Made by a program: the position numbers and the translations under genes
In this document: piece after piece, positions 16,179-24,924 of the stretch
How the letters are laid out: every line of letters starts with the position of its first letter
Position numbering within the stretch: the stretch's first letter is position 1
Notes under the pieces: model-generated
Seen by the model: only the letters and a program-made list of their open reading frames with translations
Databases searched by the model: none
Told to the model about the DNA's origin: nothing
Assembly (NCBI GenBank): GCA_020722815.1
Contig: DYKB01000051.1
Coordinates: forward strand, 1-51,441
DNA: 51,441 nucleotides
Direction of reading: 5' to 3'
Source of the DNA: Caldithrix sp.
Lineage (GTDB): Bacteria > Zhuqueibacterota > Zhuqueibacteria > Thermofontimicrobiales > Sulfurfontimicrobiaceae

Positions 16179-17018
16179 ATGAAAATTTTGTCCCCTTTCT
16201 TCATTAATTTGATTCGGCTTAAATGGTATATCTGGATTTTATTTTCCATCTTTTTCTGCATTATCGTGATTACAGCGATTCAAAATTTTCATGAGGAAAA
16301 AATATTACTTGCCGCGGGCTATTCACTATTGATTCACTTTTTTATTTTTTTTACGTATGCACGCTACTATGAAAAAATTGCCCCTGTTCCGAAAAAATTG
16401 ATGGTCAATGTCAAGCTCCAAAAAGCAAAATTGAATATATCGGATATTCTGATGAAAGAGTTTGATTATGTACACGATACCGCCAGCCAGGCTATGAATG
16501 ATCGCCATACAGTCGTGAATTATTTCTTAATCATCACGGGTGGAACCATCACGCTGTTCGGTGCATTCCTTAAACCAAAAGATTATCCCGACCTTCCTAT
16601 TAAAAATATATTATTTACGACCTTGATGGCGTTTAATTTCATCGGCTGGATTTATTATCTCAAAATTATTCGATTGCGTCAGGCGTGGATGGAAAGCGCC
16701 CGGGCAATGAATCATATCAAAAAATTTTATTTACAAAATCTTAAACTGAATGAAGAGTCTTGTAAAAAGATTTTTCGCTGGAGAGTAGATTCACAACCGG
16801 CAGCCAATAAACCCAGTAATGTATTTTATTATTCCGCCGTTCTTATCTCATTTTTTACATCCATTGCCCTGCTGGTTGGATGGTTAACCGCAATGGAAAA
16901 AAGTTTGATCAACAAAAATCATCAGTGGTATATTTATTTCGTTGGCATCTATCATTTTATTTTTCAAATATTAATGTATTCAGAATTTTTACGTGAAGTA
17001 AATAAAGAAAACGACTAA
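16179..17018 (+). CDS. Multi-spanning membrane protein of unknown function
   Basis: 279 residues with about six hydrophobic segments: roughly residues 14-34, 42-60, 113-131 (VNYFLIITGGTITLFGAFL), 145-163, 222-243 and 252-268. Between segments 2 and 3 is a soluble stretch with EFDYVHDTASQAMNDRHTVV running straight into segment 3. This layout, a charged helix entering a membrane hairpin, resembles small membrane effector-like domains such as SLATT/RipA-type proteins, but that is only a visual impression. It ends 13 bp before the likely start of the Nudix gene, so the two are probably co-transcribed. No function is claimed. Confidence 0.75.
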   Translation: MKILSPFFINLIRLKWYIWILFSIFFCIIVITAIQNFHEEKILLAAGYSLLIHFFIFFTYARYYEKIAPVPKKLMVNVKLQKAKLNISDILMKEFDYVHDTASQAMNDRHTVVNYFLIITGGTITLFGAFLKPKDYPDLPIKNILFTTLMAFNFIGWIYYLKIIRLRQAWMESARAMNHIKKFYLQNLKLNEESCKKIFRWRVDSQPAANKPSNVFYYSAVLISFFTSIALLVGWLTAMEKSLINKNHQWYIYFVGIYHFIFQILMYSEFLREVNKEND

Positions 17019-17031
17019 AAGGGTGAAAAAT

Positions 17032-17637
17032 GTGAAAGTCATCATTAAAAAAGTCAGGCGTATTTTCGATGATTTTTTCAAAATCGACGAGGCGCTCTTA
17101 CAATATGAAAAATTCGACGGCACGATGTCGCCGGAACTGCGGCGACTAAATTTCAACCGGGGAAACTCTGTTGCTGTTTTAGTGTATAATCAAAATCAAA
17201 ACAGTTTTATCTTTACGAAACAGTTCCGTTATCCAGTTTATGCCAGCGATCCGCAACAGGCCTGGATGTTTGAGATAATCGCGGGGATGATTGAGGATGG
17301 ACAGGAGCCTGAAAAGTGTGCCATTCGCGAAATTGCGGAAGAAACAGGCTATCAGGTAGATAATTTGACCGATATTTCCCGGTTTTTTGTATCACCAGGC
17401 GGGACTTCTGAAAAAATATTCCTTTTTTTTGCCGCTGTTCGCGATATTGACGCCAAATTTGCTGGTGGTGGGCTGGCAGCAGAGGGCGAAGACATTCAGG
17501 TTGTTCAAATACCTGTCCCGGATGTGATGAAGATGCTTAAGAATGGCGAAATTCAGGATGCCAAAACAATTATCGCACTTCAGTGGTTTGAAAAAAGTTT
17601 TAAGGAAATTCAAAATAAACAAAAAAAATTGAAATAA
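17032..17637 (+). CDS. Nudix hydrolase, ADP-ribose/nucleoside-diphosphate-sugar pyrophosphatase type
   Basis: About 201 residues with the layout of the NudF/NudK branch (N-terminal beta extension, then Nudix fold). The box reads AGMIEDG followed by CAIREIAEETGY, matching G-x5-E-x7-R-E-U-x-E-E-x-G-U except that the first Glu is Gln. The catalytic REIAEE core is intact. VSPGGTSEKIFLFFA is the conserved stretch after the box in ADP-ribose pyrophosphatases. GTG 17032 is preferred because AAGGG lies 8 nt upstream; an in-frame GTG at 17023 would sit directly on that site. The preceding membrane protein is probably co-transcribed. Expected to cleave ADP-ribose, or sugar nucleotides, in the cytosol; the substrate cannot be read from sequence. 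Confidence 0.88.
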   Translation: MKVIIKKVRRIFDDFFKIDEALLQYEKFDGTMSPELRRLNFNRGNSVAVLVYNQNQNSFIFTKQFRYPVYASDPQQAWMFEIIAGMIEDGQEPEKCAIREIAEETGYQVDNLTDISRFFVSPGGTSEKIFLFFAAVRDIDAKFAGGGLAAEGEDIQVVQIPVPDVMKMLKNGEIQDAKTIIALQWFEKSFKEIQNKQKKLK

Positions 17638-17694
17638 GTGTTCTATAATCTTTTTATTGGGCAACCAGAAAACAAATCAAACTGAATCTAATAC

Positions 17695-19896
17695 ATGACC
17701 ATACTTTTTTCTATAATCTATTTGACCGGCGGCGTACTCCTGCTATTTTTGGGATTCATTATTTTAAATGATAATCCACATCATCAAATTAATCGGATTT
17801 TCAGTGGACTCTTATTCTTTGGTGTCACCGGAAGCATTATGGCTGGCTGTGGTTTGTTAATTCAACCTCCCACAATCAATCAACTGTTTTTAAATCGTAT
17901 TTTTGTTTTCTGGGAATTTTTCTTTCCCCAACTTCTGATGTTTTCGTTTTTTTATCCAACGAAAATATTATCATCCAGCGCATCCCGATACCAACAGTTG
18001 ATTTTTTTGCCGCATCTTTTTCGTTTTATTTTGCTGATTGTTTTTAGTTCACCGGATGAGATATTACTGCGGACAACAATTTTTTCCAATTCAGTTTTCG
18101 ATAATTTTTTACAGCCCATCGCGATTCTGGGAACCTTGCTTTTAAATTTGCTGGCCTATTTTTATGAAATTCATAATACACTTTTTGCATTTATCAATCT
18201 TTTTTACCTGATTCTCGCGTTTTCATTGATGTATGAAAGTTATCATCAAACAAAACGCACCCATTTTTCGTTTCAAAAGCTGGTTGTCCCGGGGGGGATA
18301 CTTATCAGTATGCTTTTGTATGTCATTGCTTTTCTGCTTCCCGAACTATTACCAATTAATTTGACATTTCAACAGGCTCATCTTTTTACCACTCTCGCGA
18401 TTCTGCTCGCTGCTGTCTCCATTGCCTGGGCGATTATTAAATATCATTTTTTGAATATCTATCTTTTTATTCGAAAAAGTATCCTTTTTTCCACCGGTAC
18501 GGCATTTTTGGTTGGTTGCTATCTGTTAAGTTATCATATGACCAAACAATTCACCGGCCAGGTTTTCGGGAAAGAACTTCCCATTCTGGAAATTCTATTC
18601 TTAATTTTCGCGGCTTTTTTCTTTCAACCTATTTTATCCACACTGGAAAGATTTCTGGAGAAATATTTCTTGAAAGAACAGTTGGATTATCGCCTCATCC
18701 TGGAAGAATTTAGTCGCGATATGTTAACGATATTGGATTTGGATCGATTACGCGCCAAAATATCCACTATTTTAAAACGCGTCCTGTCAGTTGAATCTGT
18801 TCATCTCATTTTGAAACAAAAAAATGGTGAGTATACCGTTTCCCGACCCAATTTTAATGAAATACTCTCATTTGCAAGAAGTGGCGCATTTATTCGATCA
18901 ATTAATCAGAAGGATTCACCGCAACTTTTTAATGAAATCGCTCCACAAATTCGCGATAATACCGAATTAAGACAATTGGAGCAGTTACAAGCATATTTAT
19001 TTATTCCGATTGCCTTTCAGAATGAATTGGAAGGGATTCTGTGCGTTGGCGAAAACAGCGAGCACACGCCCTTTTCGCTGGATGAAAAATCACTGTTGCG
19101 AATTATGGGATCCCAAATTGCCATCGCGCTGGAAAATTTTAAGCTCTATGAAGAGAAAATTGAAAAACAACTTATTAAAGAAGAAATTTCACTGGCCAGT
19201 GAGATTCAACGGATGCTTTTGCCTCAAACGTTTCCATTCGGAAATCATTTTGCGATCTCGGCGATTAATATCCCATCAAAAGAAGTCGGTGGGGACTATT
19301 ATGATTTCGTTCAGATTGACGACGCGCATCTGGGAATTGCAATTGGCGATATTGCCGGAAAGGGAATTCCGGGCGCGCTGCTCATGTCAAATTTGCAGGC
19401 AACATTTCGGGTAGCGGCGCAACTAAGTCCGAATCCGGCCGAAGTGATGCGAATCGTAAATACCCAGATCGCGAAAACGACCGCGCCTGAAAAATATGCG
19501 ACATTTTTTTATGGCATTTTTAACACAAAGGATTCGACGTTTACCTATACCAATGCTGGCCATAATTTTCCCATACTGATTCATCATGATCGGGGATTTA
19601 AAACCCTGGATAAAAGCGATCTGGTCATCGGAATAGATGAAAATTATCACTATCATCAGCATCAAATCAAATTGTTTCCGGGGGATTTTCTGATCTGCTA
19701 TACCGACGGGATTACCGAAGCCTTGAATATTGAAAAAATCGAATTTGGCGAAAACAGATTACACGAACTTATCACTTCACACGAATGGCATTCCTCTCAG
19801 GATCTGCGAAACTATATTTACGAAACGATTCATAAATTCTCCCACGGGATGGACCAGTATGATGATATGACGCTGGTCATTTTTCAAATAAAATGA
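17695..19896 (+). CDS. Membrane-anchored GAF-PP2C (SpoIIE/RsbU-type) serine phosphatase
   Basis: 733 residues. The N-terminal 320 or so residues hold about eight hydrophobic helices, like the 7TM-type sensor modules of kinases and phosphatases. A GAF-like domain follows (about 345-485, with LFIPIAFQNELEGILCVGE), a short coiled linker EEISLASEIQRMLLP, and a C-terminal PP2C/SpoIIE phosphatase (about 505-733). Metal-binding aspartates are visible at D534 (GGDYYDF), D552 (GDIAGKGIPGA), D671 (CYTDGITEA) and MDQYDDMTLVI. Such proteins dephosphorylate anti-sigma-factor antagonists in partner-switching systems. No STAS or anti-sigma kinase gene is nearby, so the partner is unknown. The ATG has no clear ribosome binding site. 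Confidence 0.9.
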   Translation: MTILFSIIYLTGGVLLLFLGFIILNDNPHHQINRIFSGLLFFGVTGSIMAGCGLLIQPPTINQLFLNRIFVFWEFFFPQLLMFSFFYPTKILSSSASRYQQLIFLPHLFRFILLIVFSSPDEILLRTTIFSNSVFDNFLQPIAILGTLLLNLLAYFYEIHNTLFAFINLFYLILAFSLMYESYHQTKRTHFSFQKLVVPGGILISMLLYVIAFLLPELLPINLTFQQAHLFTTLAILLAAVSIAWAIIKYHFLNIYLFIRKSILFSTGTAFLVGCYLLSYHMTKQFTGQVFGKELPILEILFLIFAAFFFQPILSTLERFLEKYFLKEQLDYRLILEEFSRDMLTILDLDRLRAKISTILKRVLSVESVHLILKQKNGEYTVSRPNFNEILSFARSGAFIRSINQKDSPQLFNEIAPQIRDNTELRQLEQLQAYLFIPIAFQNELEGILCVGENSEHTPFSLDEKSLLRIMGSQIAIALENFKLYEEKIEKQLIKEEISLASEIQRMLLPQTFPFGNHFAISAINIPSKEVGGDYYDFVQIDDAHLGIAIGDIAGKGIPGALLMSNLQATFRVAAQLSPNPAEVMRIVNTQIAKTTAPEKYATFFYGIFNTKDSTFTYTNAGHNFPILIHHDRGFKTLDKSDLVIGIDENYHYHQHQIKLFPGDFLICYTDGITEALNIEKIEFGENRLHELITSHEWHSSQDLRNYIYETIHKFSHGMDQYDDMTLVIFQIK

Positions 19897-20097
19897 ATTT
19901 TATTCAATTTTCACTTGAATATTAATTTATTTTTGTGTATTTTATAATCTGTTGAAGAGGGGGATGATTAAGCAAATTGATTGAAGGTGATCAGGCGGTT
20001 GGCTGATTTTTGAGGCTAAAAATTGAATAGCCGGACCTCTAAAAACCTTGAATGTTCAGGAGTGAATTTATAATATTAAGTACCAGGATTTTTTGAA

Positions 20098-20577
20098 ATG
20101 AGAGGAATTGAAGAGACTTTTGATGTTTCTAAAGACTTACTAAATATTACCGAACGTGAAGTAAGTCTTTTGGATCAGGAAGTATCAAATGGAGAAGGTT
20201 GGACTTCTTATAGTCGCGGCCAGATCGTGAAACCAACTGTATTTAAAAACAAGCTTTCGGGATTATTCTACGAACATTTTCACGAATTTGCCGTAGAAAT
20301 ACAGGTGAATGGAGCAGAAATATCATACCGCTGTAGTTGTGGAAAAAATGGCTCAATGTGTAAACACGTCGTCGCACTCCTGTATTGCTGGATTAATGAC
20401 TACGACGGGTTTACCAATATCAGTTATTCAATTGAAGAATTTAAGAAAAAAAATAAAGAAGAGTTGTTGGAAATTTTAACCCGTATTTTTATTAAAGATC
20501 CGCAAAATATTCATTTAGTTGGCGGAGTTGATCCTTTGGATGATGACATCGATGACGCAGATGGCATGTTTAATTAG
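20098..20577 (+). CDS. SWIM zinc-finger protein
   Basis: 159 residues. The central motif YRCSCGKNGSMCKHVVALL matches the SWIM signature C-x-C-x(n)-C-x-H, a zinc-binding domain for DNA or protein contact. The preceding region (GEGWTSYSRGQIVKPTVFKN) and the strand-rich FAVEIQVNGAEISY agree with the usual surroundings of SWIM domains in bacterial proteins associated with SNF2 helicases. The tail is strongly acidic (DPLDDDIDDADG). No helicase is nearby, so this is a free-standing SWIM protein. The role is unknown. A 200-bp spacer precedes it. Confidence 0.8.
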   Translation: MRGIEETFDVSKDLLNITEREVSLLDQEVSNGEGWTSYSRGQIVKPTVFKNKLSGLFYEHFHEFAVEIQVNGAEISYRCSCGKNGSMCKHVVALLYCWINDYDGFTNISYSIEEFKKKNKEELLEILTRIFIKDPQNIHLVGGVDPLDDDIDDADGMFN

Positions 20578-20710
20578 CTACTAAAACGACTGAAACGACA
20601 CTGAAGACTGAAAATCTTATTCCGGGAAATCTTCATCCAGGCAACCCAAATTTGAGTTAGTCAAAAGAACTAGCGCATAATTAAGAGGATGAATTAATAT
20701 GTTATGAACC

Positions 20711-20876
20711 AATAAGCACATTGTTAATTAAAAATTTGAGAATAATTTTTAATTATCCCCGGCCATTTTAATCCATAACACCGAGTATTTGATTGTGCTT
20801 ATTCCGAGGGCGTTTCCGTTTTGGCGGAGGATTACGTGCAAAGCTGTTGCCTTCACTGGAATCAATGGCTTTTTTT
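20711..20876 (+). other. Possible structured leader upstream of the lytic transglycosylase
   Basis: AATAAGCACA (20711-20720) and TGTGCTTATT (20794-20803) are perfectly complementary over 10 bp. GGCCATT (20761-20767) can pair with AATGGC (20864-20869), which is followed at once by seven T residues (20870-20876), a terminator-like end. The two pairings interlock (one arm of each lies inside the other), so they would form a pseudoknot or be alternatives. A local UUCCG/CGGAG hairpin lies between. The block ends about 75 bp before the downstream CDS. No known riboswitch core was recognised; a decayed repeat is an alternative. Confidence 0.3.
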
Positions 20877-20953
20877 GTTTAAATTTGACCTGGATCATTT
20901 TTTGTTAATGGCAAATTCTTAAATTCGGATAGTTAATCTTTAGGAGGATTAGA

Positions 20954-22750
20954 ATGCGCTGGTGGCGACAAATTGTTTTACTTCTTTTTCTTGGCCAAAT
21001 TGGCGTTAGTTCGCTTTTCGCACAGGGGAAATTTGCCGTCGATACAACTTTATTCCCTGTACCGAAAAATCTGGAAAAGAACGTCAACTTCTGGATTAAG
21101 GTGTTTAGCGTCTATAATTCGCGACAGCTCATTCTGCATGATGCTCAGGATTTGAGTATTATTTATGAAGTCATTAATTTTGAAAAAGAAACAACTGATT
21201 CGTCCTATTTATCTTATTCAAAAATGTACGCGCAGGCGAATGAATCCCGCGCTAACTATAATCGAATTCTCCAAAAACTGGCCTTGACCAAGCCCAAAGA
21301 AATCAATCGACTGGCTAATCATGAGAAATTGGTTTATCATTTGTTCGGAAATGATACGACTCCAAACCGGTTTCGCCTGGCTGCCGGAAATATTCGTGTA
21401 CAAAACGGATTGCGTGATGAATTTCTCCTTGGCATCATTCGTTCCGGAAAATATTATGAAGAAATGCTGCATGTTTTCCGCGCTTATAATTTGCCCGAAG
21501 AACTGGTCTATATACCTCATGTCGAATCTTCCTTTAATTATAAAGCCTACTCGAAAGTAGGCGCTGCCGGCATCTGGCAATTTATGAATAAAACCGCAAG
21601 CCATTATCTTCAAATTAATCAGGTCATTGACGAACGATATGACCCCTTATTTGCCACAGAAGCTGCCGCAAAATTTCTCAAGGAAAACTATGACGCCCTG
21701 GGAACCTGGCCCCTGGCGATTACGGCGTATAATCATGGTAAAAATGGCTTATTAAGAGCTAAAAATTTATTGGGCACGGATGATTTTGGCGTTATTCTCG
21801 AAAAATATCACAGCCCATCTTTTCGGTTTGCATCCCGAAATTTTTATGCTGAATTCATTGCTGCCGTTTATGTCCGGAAAAATGCCGACCTCATTTTTGG
21901 AAAAGTCGAACCATTATCCCCGTTGAAATTCACGTATCTGGAATTACCCAAGAATATTACGCTTCTCGAATTGGCTGAAAAATTTGCGCTCGATCTTGAA
22001 ACGATCCATGAATATAATGTAGCGATAAAACCACAAGCATTAAAATTCGAAAGCACTTTGCCAAAATCATTCAAATTTCGCATCCCCATCGAAAATACTG
22101 TCGACCTGGTTGGCATTTATCATGAATTATCTCAAATTCAGATACAGCCGGTTCAACAGTCGGATAACACTGCCAATTTTGCTTTTGAAACCGATAAAAA
22201 TAATGGACTTACGCCGTTTAATGTGAAAAAGGAAGTCAATATTTCACAGAATGGCGATAAAAAAATAATCAACGCCAATGCTGTACCCGGAGCAACCGAA
22301 ATTTTGAAAAACAACTCGATTATCGTTCAGCCAGAGGAAACGCTGGGACATTATGCCGAGTGGCTTGAAATCCCAACCCAACGATTGCGGGTATTGAATA
22401 GAATCCGTCAGGGGAAGGACATTCAAATCGGTCAAAAAATACGGCTGGATTTTAGCAGCGTCTCATGCGACCAATTTCTTGAGCGCCGAAATCTCTATCA
22501 TCGAATGATCGAAGATGAATTTTTTCAGCACTTTAAAATTGCCTCGGTGAGTATTTATCAATTAAAATCCGGTGAAACCATCTGGCAGATTTGTAATGAG
22601 ATTTATTCCATCCCGCTCTGGTTACTGCTGAAATATAATCCGGCACTCAATATTTCTCAACTGAAAGTCAATGATGAGATTATTATCCCGTTCATTGAAC
22701 CCCGTTCTGCCGCCCAAACCGAAAAAACGATCCCCAATATCAATGGCTAA
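20954..22750 (+). CDS. Membrane-bound/periplasmic lytic transglycosylase with LysM repeats (MltD-like)
   Basis: 598 residues with an N-terminal signal peptide (MRWWRQIVLLLFLGQIGVSS, cleavage near LFAQG). The SLT/GH23 domain covers about residues 165-310: catalytic Glu191 in PHVESSFNYKAYS, GAAGIWQFMNKTA and PLAITAYNHGKNGL. Two LysM-like peptidoglycan-binding modules follow near 455-500 and 535-582 (SGETIWQICNEIYSIPLWLL), with another possible one near 335-365. This order is that of MltD-type enzymes, which cleave the glycan with formation of 1,6-anhydro ends. The gene has a good AGGAGG-like site (20942-20946) before its ATG. A possible structured leader lies upstream. Substrate role is from family knowledge. 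Confidence 0.92.
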   Translation: MRWWRQIVLLLFLGQIGVSSLFAQGKFAVDTTLFPVPKNLEKNVNFWIKVFSVYNSRQLILHDAQDLSIIYEVINFEKETTDSSYLSYSKMYAQANESRANYNRILQKLALTKPKEINRLANHEKLVYHLFGNDTTPNRFRLAAGNIRVQNGLRDEFLLGIIRSGKYYEEMLHVFRAYNLPEELVYIPHVESSFNYKAYSKVGAAGIWQFMNKTASHYLQINQVIDERYDPLFATEAAAKFLKENYDALGTWPLAITAYNHGKNGLLRAKNLLGTDDFGVILEKYHSPSFRFASRNFYAEFIAAVYVRKNADLIFGKVEPLSPLKFTYLELPKNITLLELAEKFALDLETIHEYNVAIKPQALKFESTLPKSFKFRIPIENTVDLVGIYHELSQIQIQPVQQSDNTANFAFETDKNNGLTPFNVKKEVNISQNGDKKIINANAVPGATEILKNNSIIVQPEETLGHYAEWLEIPTQRLRVLNRIRQGKDIQIGQKIRLDFSSVSCDQFLERRNLYHRMIEDEFFQHFKIASVSIYQLKSGETIWQICNEIYSIPLWLLLKYNPALNISQLKVNDEIIIPFIEPRSAAQTEKTIPNING

Positions 22751-22954
22751 CATATTCTCATGAATCCATCGAACTTTTTATCAATCCATCCGTAAAAGAC
22801 TGAAACCAATTTCGCCCCCTGGAGTGCATTCTCTATGTGAATGCCTGCCAACGAAGTTGGTATAAAAATTAGCTGAAAAGTAATCCAATATCCTGAACAA
22901 CGATTTAATCAAAAACAAATTCAACTCATCCTATAATTAATTCAAGGAGCTACC

Positions 22955-23737
22955 ATGTCCACAACACTCTTTTACTACACCGGCACCGGCAACTCCCTCT
23001 GGGTCGCCCGGAAAGTCGCGGATGAATCAGGCGAAACTGAACTCATCCCGATTGCCACTTTTAATTCCGATTCCAGGCCAATCACATCCGAAACTATTGG
23101 CCTTATTTTCCCGGTCTATATCTGGGGCGTCCCCGCACCCGTTTTGCGGCTCATCGAGACGCTATCGAAATTCAATCCCCAGTACCTTTTCGCCGTTGCC
23201 GTCAATGGGGGACAGGTCTCCAACACTTTAGTCCAATTGCAAAAGGTGCTGGCATCTAAAAATATGAAATTAAACGCCGGTTTTTCCATCACCATGCCAT
23301 CCAACTATATCCCCTGGGGCGGACCAGGGCCGGTGGAAATACAGCAGCAGAAATTTGATGCTGCAATGGAAAAAATACCGCAGATTGCAGCGGTTATCAA
23401 AGCGAAACAGACATTGCCTGTCGAAAAAGGCCCCCTCTGGCAGCGGATTCTCTATACGGGATTCTATAAACTCTCTTTCAACCAGGTTCCCAAAATGGAT
23501 GGCCAGTTCTGGGTGGATGAAAAATGCAATCAATGCGGAATTTGTCAGAAAGTCTGTCCCGCCAACAATATCACATTAGTCGAGGGCAAACCCGTCTGGA
23601 ATCACCGGTGTGAACAATGTTACGCTTGCCTCCAATGGTGCCCGAAAGAAGCGATTCAATACGGCAAGAAAACCCCGCAATATGAACGCTACCATCATCC
23701 GGAGGTGAAATTGAAGGATGTTTTGAAACGGGGCTGA
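22955..23737 (+). CDS. EFR1-type protein: flavodoxin-like domain fused to 2x[4Fe-4S] ferredoxin
   Basis: 260 residues. The N-terminal half (about 1-150) is flavodoxin-like, opening LFYYTGTGNSLWVARKVAD with the phosphate-binding loop, and LIFPVYIWGVPAPVLRLIE. The C-terminal part carries two four-cysteine clusters, CNQCGICQKVCP and CEQCYACLQWCP, expected to hold two [4Fe-4S] centres. Such EFR1 family proteins act as cytosolic electron carriers, common in anaerobes; the partner is unknown. It is a single gene with AAGGAG 7 nt upstream of its ATG. Codon use looks more C-rich than in many neighbours, which might indicate transfer, but I did not calculate this. Confidence 0.9.
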   Translation: MSTTLFYYTGTGNSLWVARKVADESGETELIPIATFNSDSRPITSETIGLIFPVYIWGVPAPVLRLIETLSKFNPQYLFAVAVNGGQVSNTLVQLQKVLASKNMKLNAGFSITMPSNYIPWGGPGPVEIQQQKFDAAMEKIPQIAAVIKAKQTLPVEKGPLWQRILYTGFYKLSFNQVPKMDGQFWVDEKCNQCGICQKVCPANNITLVEGKPVWNHRCEQCYACLQWCPKEAIQYGKKTPQYERYHHPEVKLKDVLKRG

Positions 23738-23849
23738 TGGCTGCTGGCCTTTGGCTACTGGCTTCTGGCGTTTGGCAGTACGAGGTTTACCCTGCGGGAG
23801 GTTCAGAACCGATTGTTAAATTATGCACAGATAATAAGACCTCCCGCAG
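23738..23849. repeat. Short degenerate tandem block and inverted repeat
   Basis: Directly after the stop come five imperfect repeats of a TGGCT/TTGGC unit (23739-23778). They are followed by CTGCGGGAGGT (23792-23802) and its exact complement ACCTCCCGCAG (23839-23849), a perfect 11-bp inverted repeat with a 36-nt loop. It may serve as a terminator-like structure for the ferredoxin gene or be another mobile repeat. Confidence 0.5.
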
Positions 23850-23921
23850 CGTGAAGTCCGTAAAAATGATGGACTAAATTCACGATTTTGGAAGCCTGAG
23901 TGATCCGCTCATTATTATTTA

Positions 23922-24125
23922 CTGAAATCTAAATATATAAAGTTCTGAATCAATGAAGAACCCCCTCCTGCCTCCCCCAAAATTCCAAAAAACGGAATTT
24001 GCGGGAGAGGAATTGTCCTCTCCCCCATTTTCGCCTTTTGAAAATGGGGGAGACCCAGAGGGGGTCAATATCCCATTGAAAACAACTTGACCAGCGGAAA
24101 AACTTTTCATTTTAGAATTGAATTG
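23922..24125. repeat. Inverted-repeat element, family B, copy 2
   Basis: The left end CTGAAATCTAAATATATAA and right end TTTTCATTTTAGAATTGAA resemble the family-B termini. The interior has the family's ATCAATGAAG...CCCCC start and hairpins built from CCCCCATTTTCGCC and GAAAATGGGGG. It ends 36 bp before the DUF2283 gene. More diverged at its left terminus than the copy at 45385. Confidence 0.6.
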
Positions 24126-24160
24126 ATAATTTTCGATTTTAATAAAAATATGAAAGGAAA

Positions 24161-24364
24161 ATGATGAAATTAAAAATTGATACTGCAGCCGATGCGCTTT
24201 ATTTTTCTTTAGATGATTCACCTGTCGTTGAATCTGAAGAAGTATCGCCAAGGATTATTGTTGATTATCATGATCAAAATGAAATCATTGGAATTGAAAT
24301 TCTCCATTTATCAAAACGTTCACCATGTTTGAAGCCGACAGCTCTGGAGTTTGAGGCGGTTTAA
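24161..24364 (+). CDS. DUF2283 family protein
   Basis: 67 residues (66 if the second ATG at 24164 is used); AAAGGA lies 6-9 nt upstream. The sequence follows the DUF2283 pattern: KIDTAADALYFSLDDSPV, then a strand pair ending IIVDYHDQNEIIGIEILHLS. These small beta-rich proteins are widespread, often near toxin-antitoxin genes, and have no proven function. No partner toxin gene is adjacent: the flanks are two repeat elements. Complete and probably intact. Confidence 0.85.
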   Translation: MMKLKIDTAADALYFSLDDSPVVESEEVSPRIIVDYHDQNEIIGIEILHLSKRSPCLKPTALEFEAV

Positions 24365-24503
24365 GTTCTTTTCGTCTTTAAAAAATTCTAATTTTTCCCC
24401 TTCTTAATTCTGAATGATCCCCCAAAATATTTTGTCTGCAAGTATCCCTTTGGATAACAGTGTGCTGGTTTATCCCGGAAGCCTGAGCTTTACCAAACCA
24501 GGT

Positions 24504-24653
24504 AATTAGTGTCTGTCCGCAAATGCCCCAATTCTTGTCATTGCGAGGAGCGTTTTTGGCGACGAAGCAATCTCAGTCATTATACAAGGGGATTGCTGCG
24601 GCAAAAAACGCCTCGCCATGACAGGGTTTTGAATTTTCGGACAGACACTAATT
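24504..24653. mobile_element. MITE-like element, family D
   Basis: Terminal inverted repeats of 21 bp with one mismatch: the left end contains AGTGTCTGTCCGCAAAT and the right end ATTTTCGGACAGACACT. The 150-bp element has no ORF. Inside is a long hairpin of the widespread TTGCGAGGAGCG/GAAGCAATCTC repeat paired with GATTGCTGCGGC/CGCCTCGCC. Only this copy is present in the window, and no matching transposase is seen. Confidence 0.75.
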
Positions 24654-24924
24654 AAGCAGCAGAATGCTGTACTTCGATGTAAAAGCAATCAACTAGCTAC
24701 TCAGCAAACGCACGGGATGTCAAAATACGCTATCAAAAAAATATTCTGCCGCCAAATTATTCTGCCGGAAAACGATATGGCGCTGGTTACTAAATTAAGA
24801 TTTCTACCTCAGATCGATATCAGTGATTAAATTTTTAAAAAATTTGTGATCAAATCAGTAATTTTATGAATCATTCGGGTTAATTGAATAAGAATTTTTA
24901 GCAGAAACAGAGAAAATTGAACAG

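Noticed and set aside
16179..17637. Anti-phage defence system made of membrane effector and Nudix enzyme
   Set aside because: No nucleotide cyclase, nuclease or other defence gene is adjacent and the membrane protein family is not recognised; retained only as a low-key observation.
20760..20875. Minus-strand frame of about 36 codons with a Pro/Arg/Lys-rich peptide (FARNPPPKRKRPRNKHNQ)
   Set aside because: It is too short, has a stop codon just upstream, no start or ribosome binding site, and overlaps complementary segments; at most a gene remnant.
20711..20876. c-di-AMP (ydaO) or c-di-GMP (GEMM) riboswitch before the lytic transglycosylase
   Set aside because: A GCAAAGC string is present, but the other conserved blocks and second stems of these classes are missing.
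23922..24125. CRISPR-like repeats in the hairpin-rich spacers
   Set aside because: The repeated blocks are inverted, of unequal spacing and found singly at distant sites; there are no regular spacers and no cas genes.
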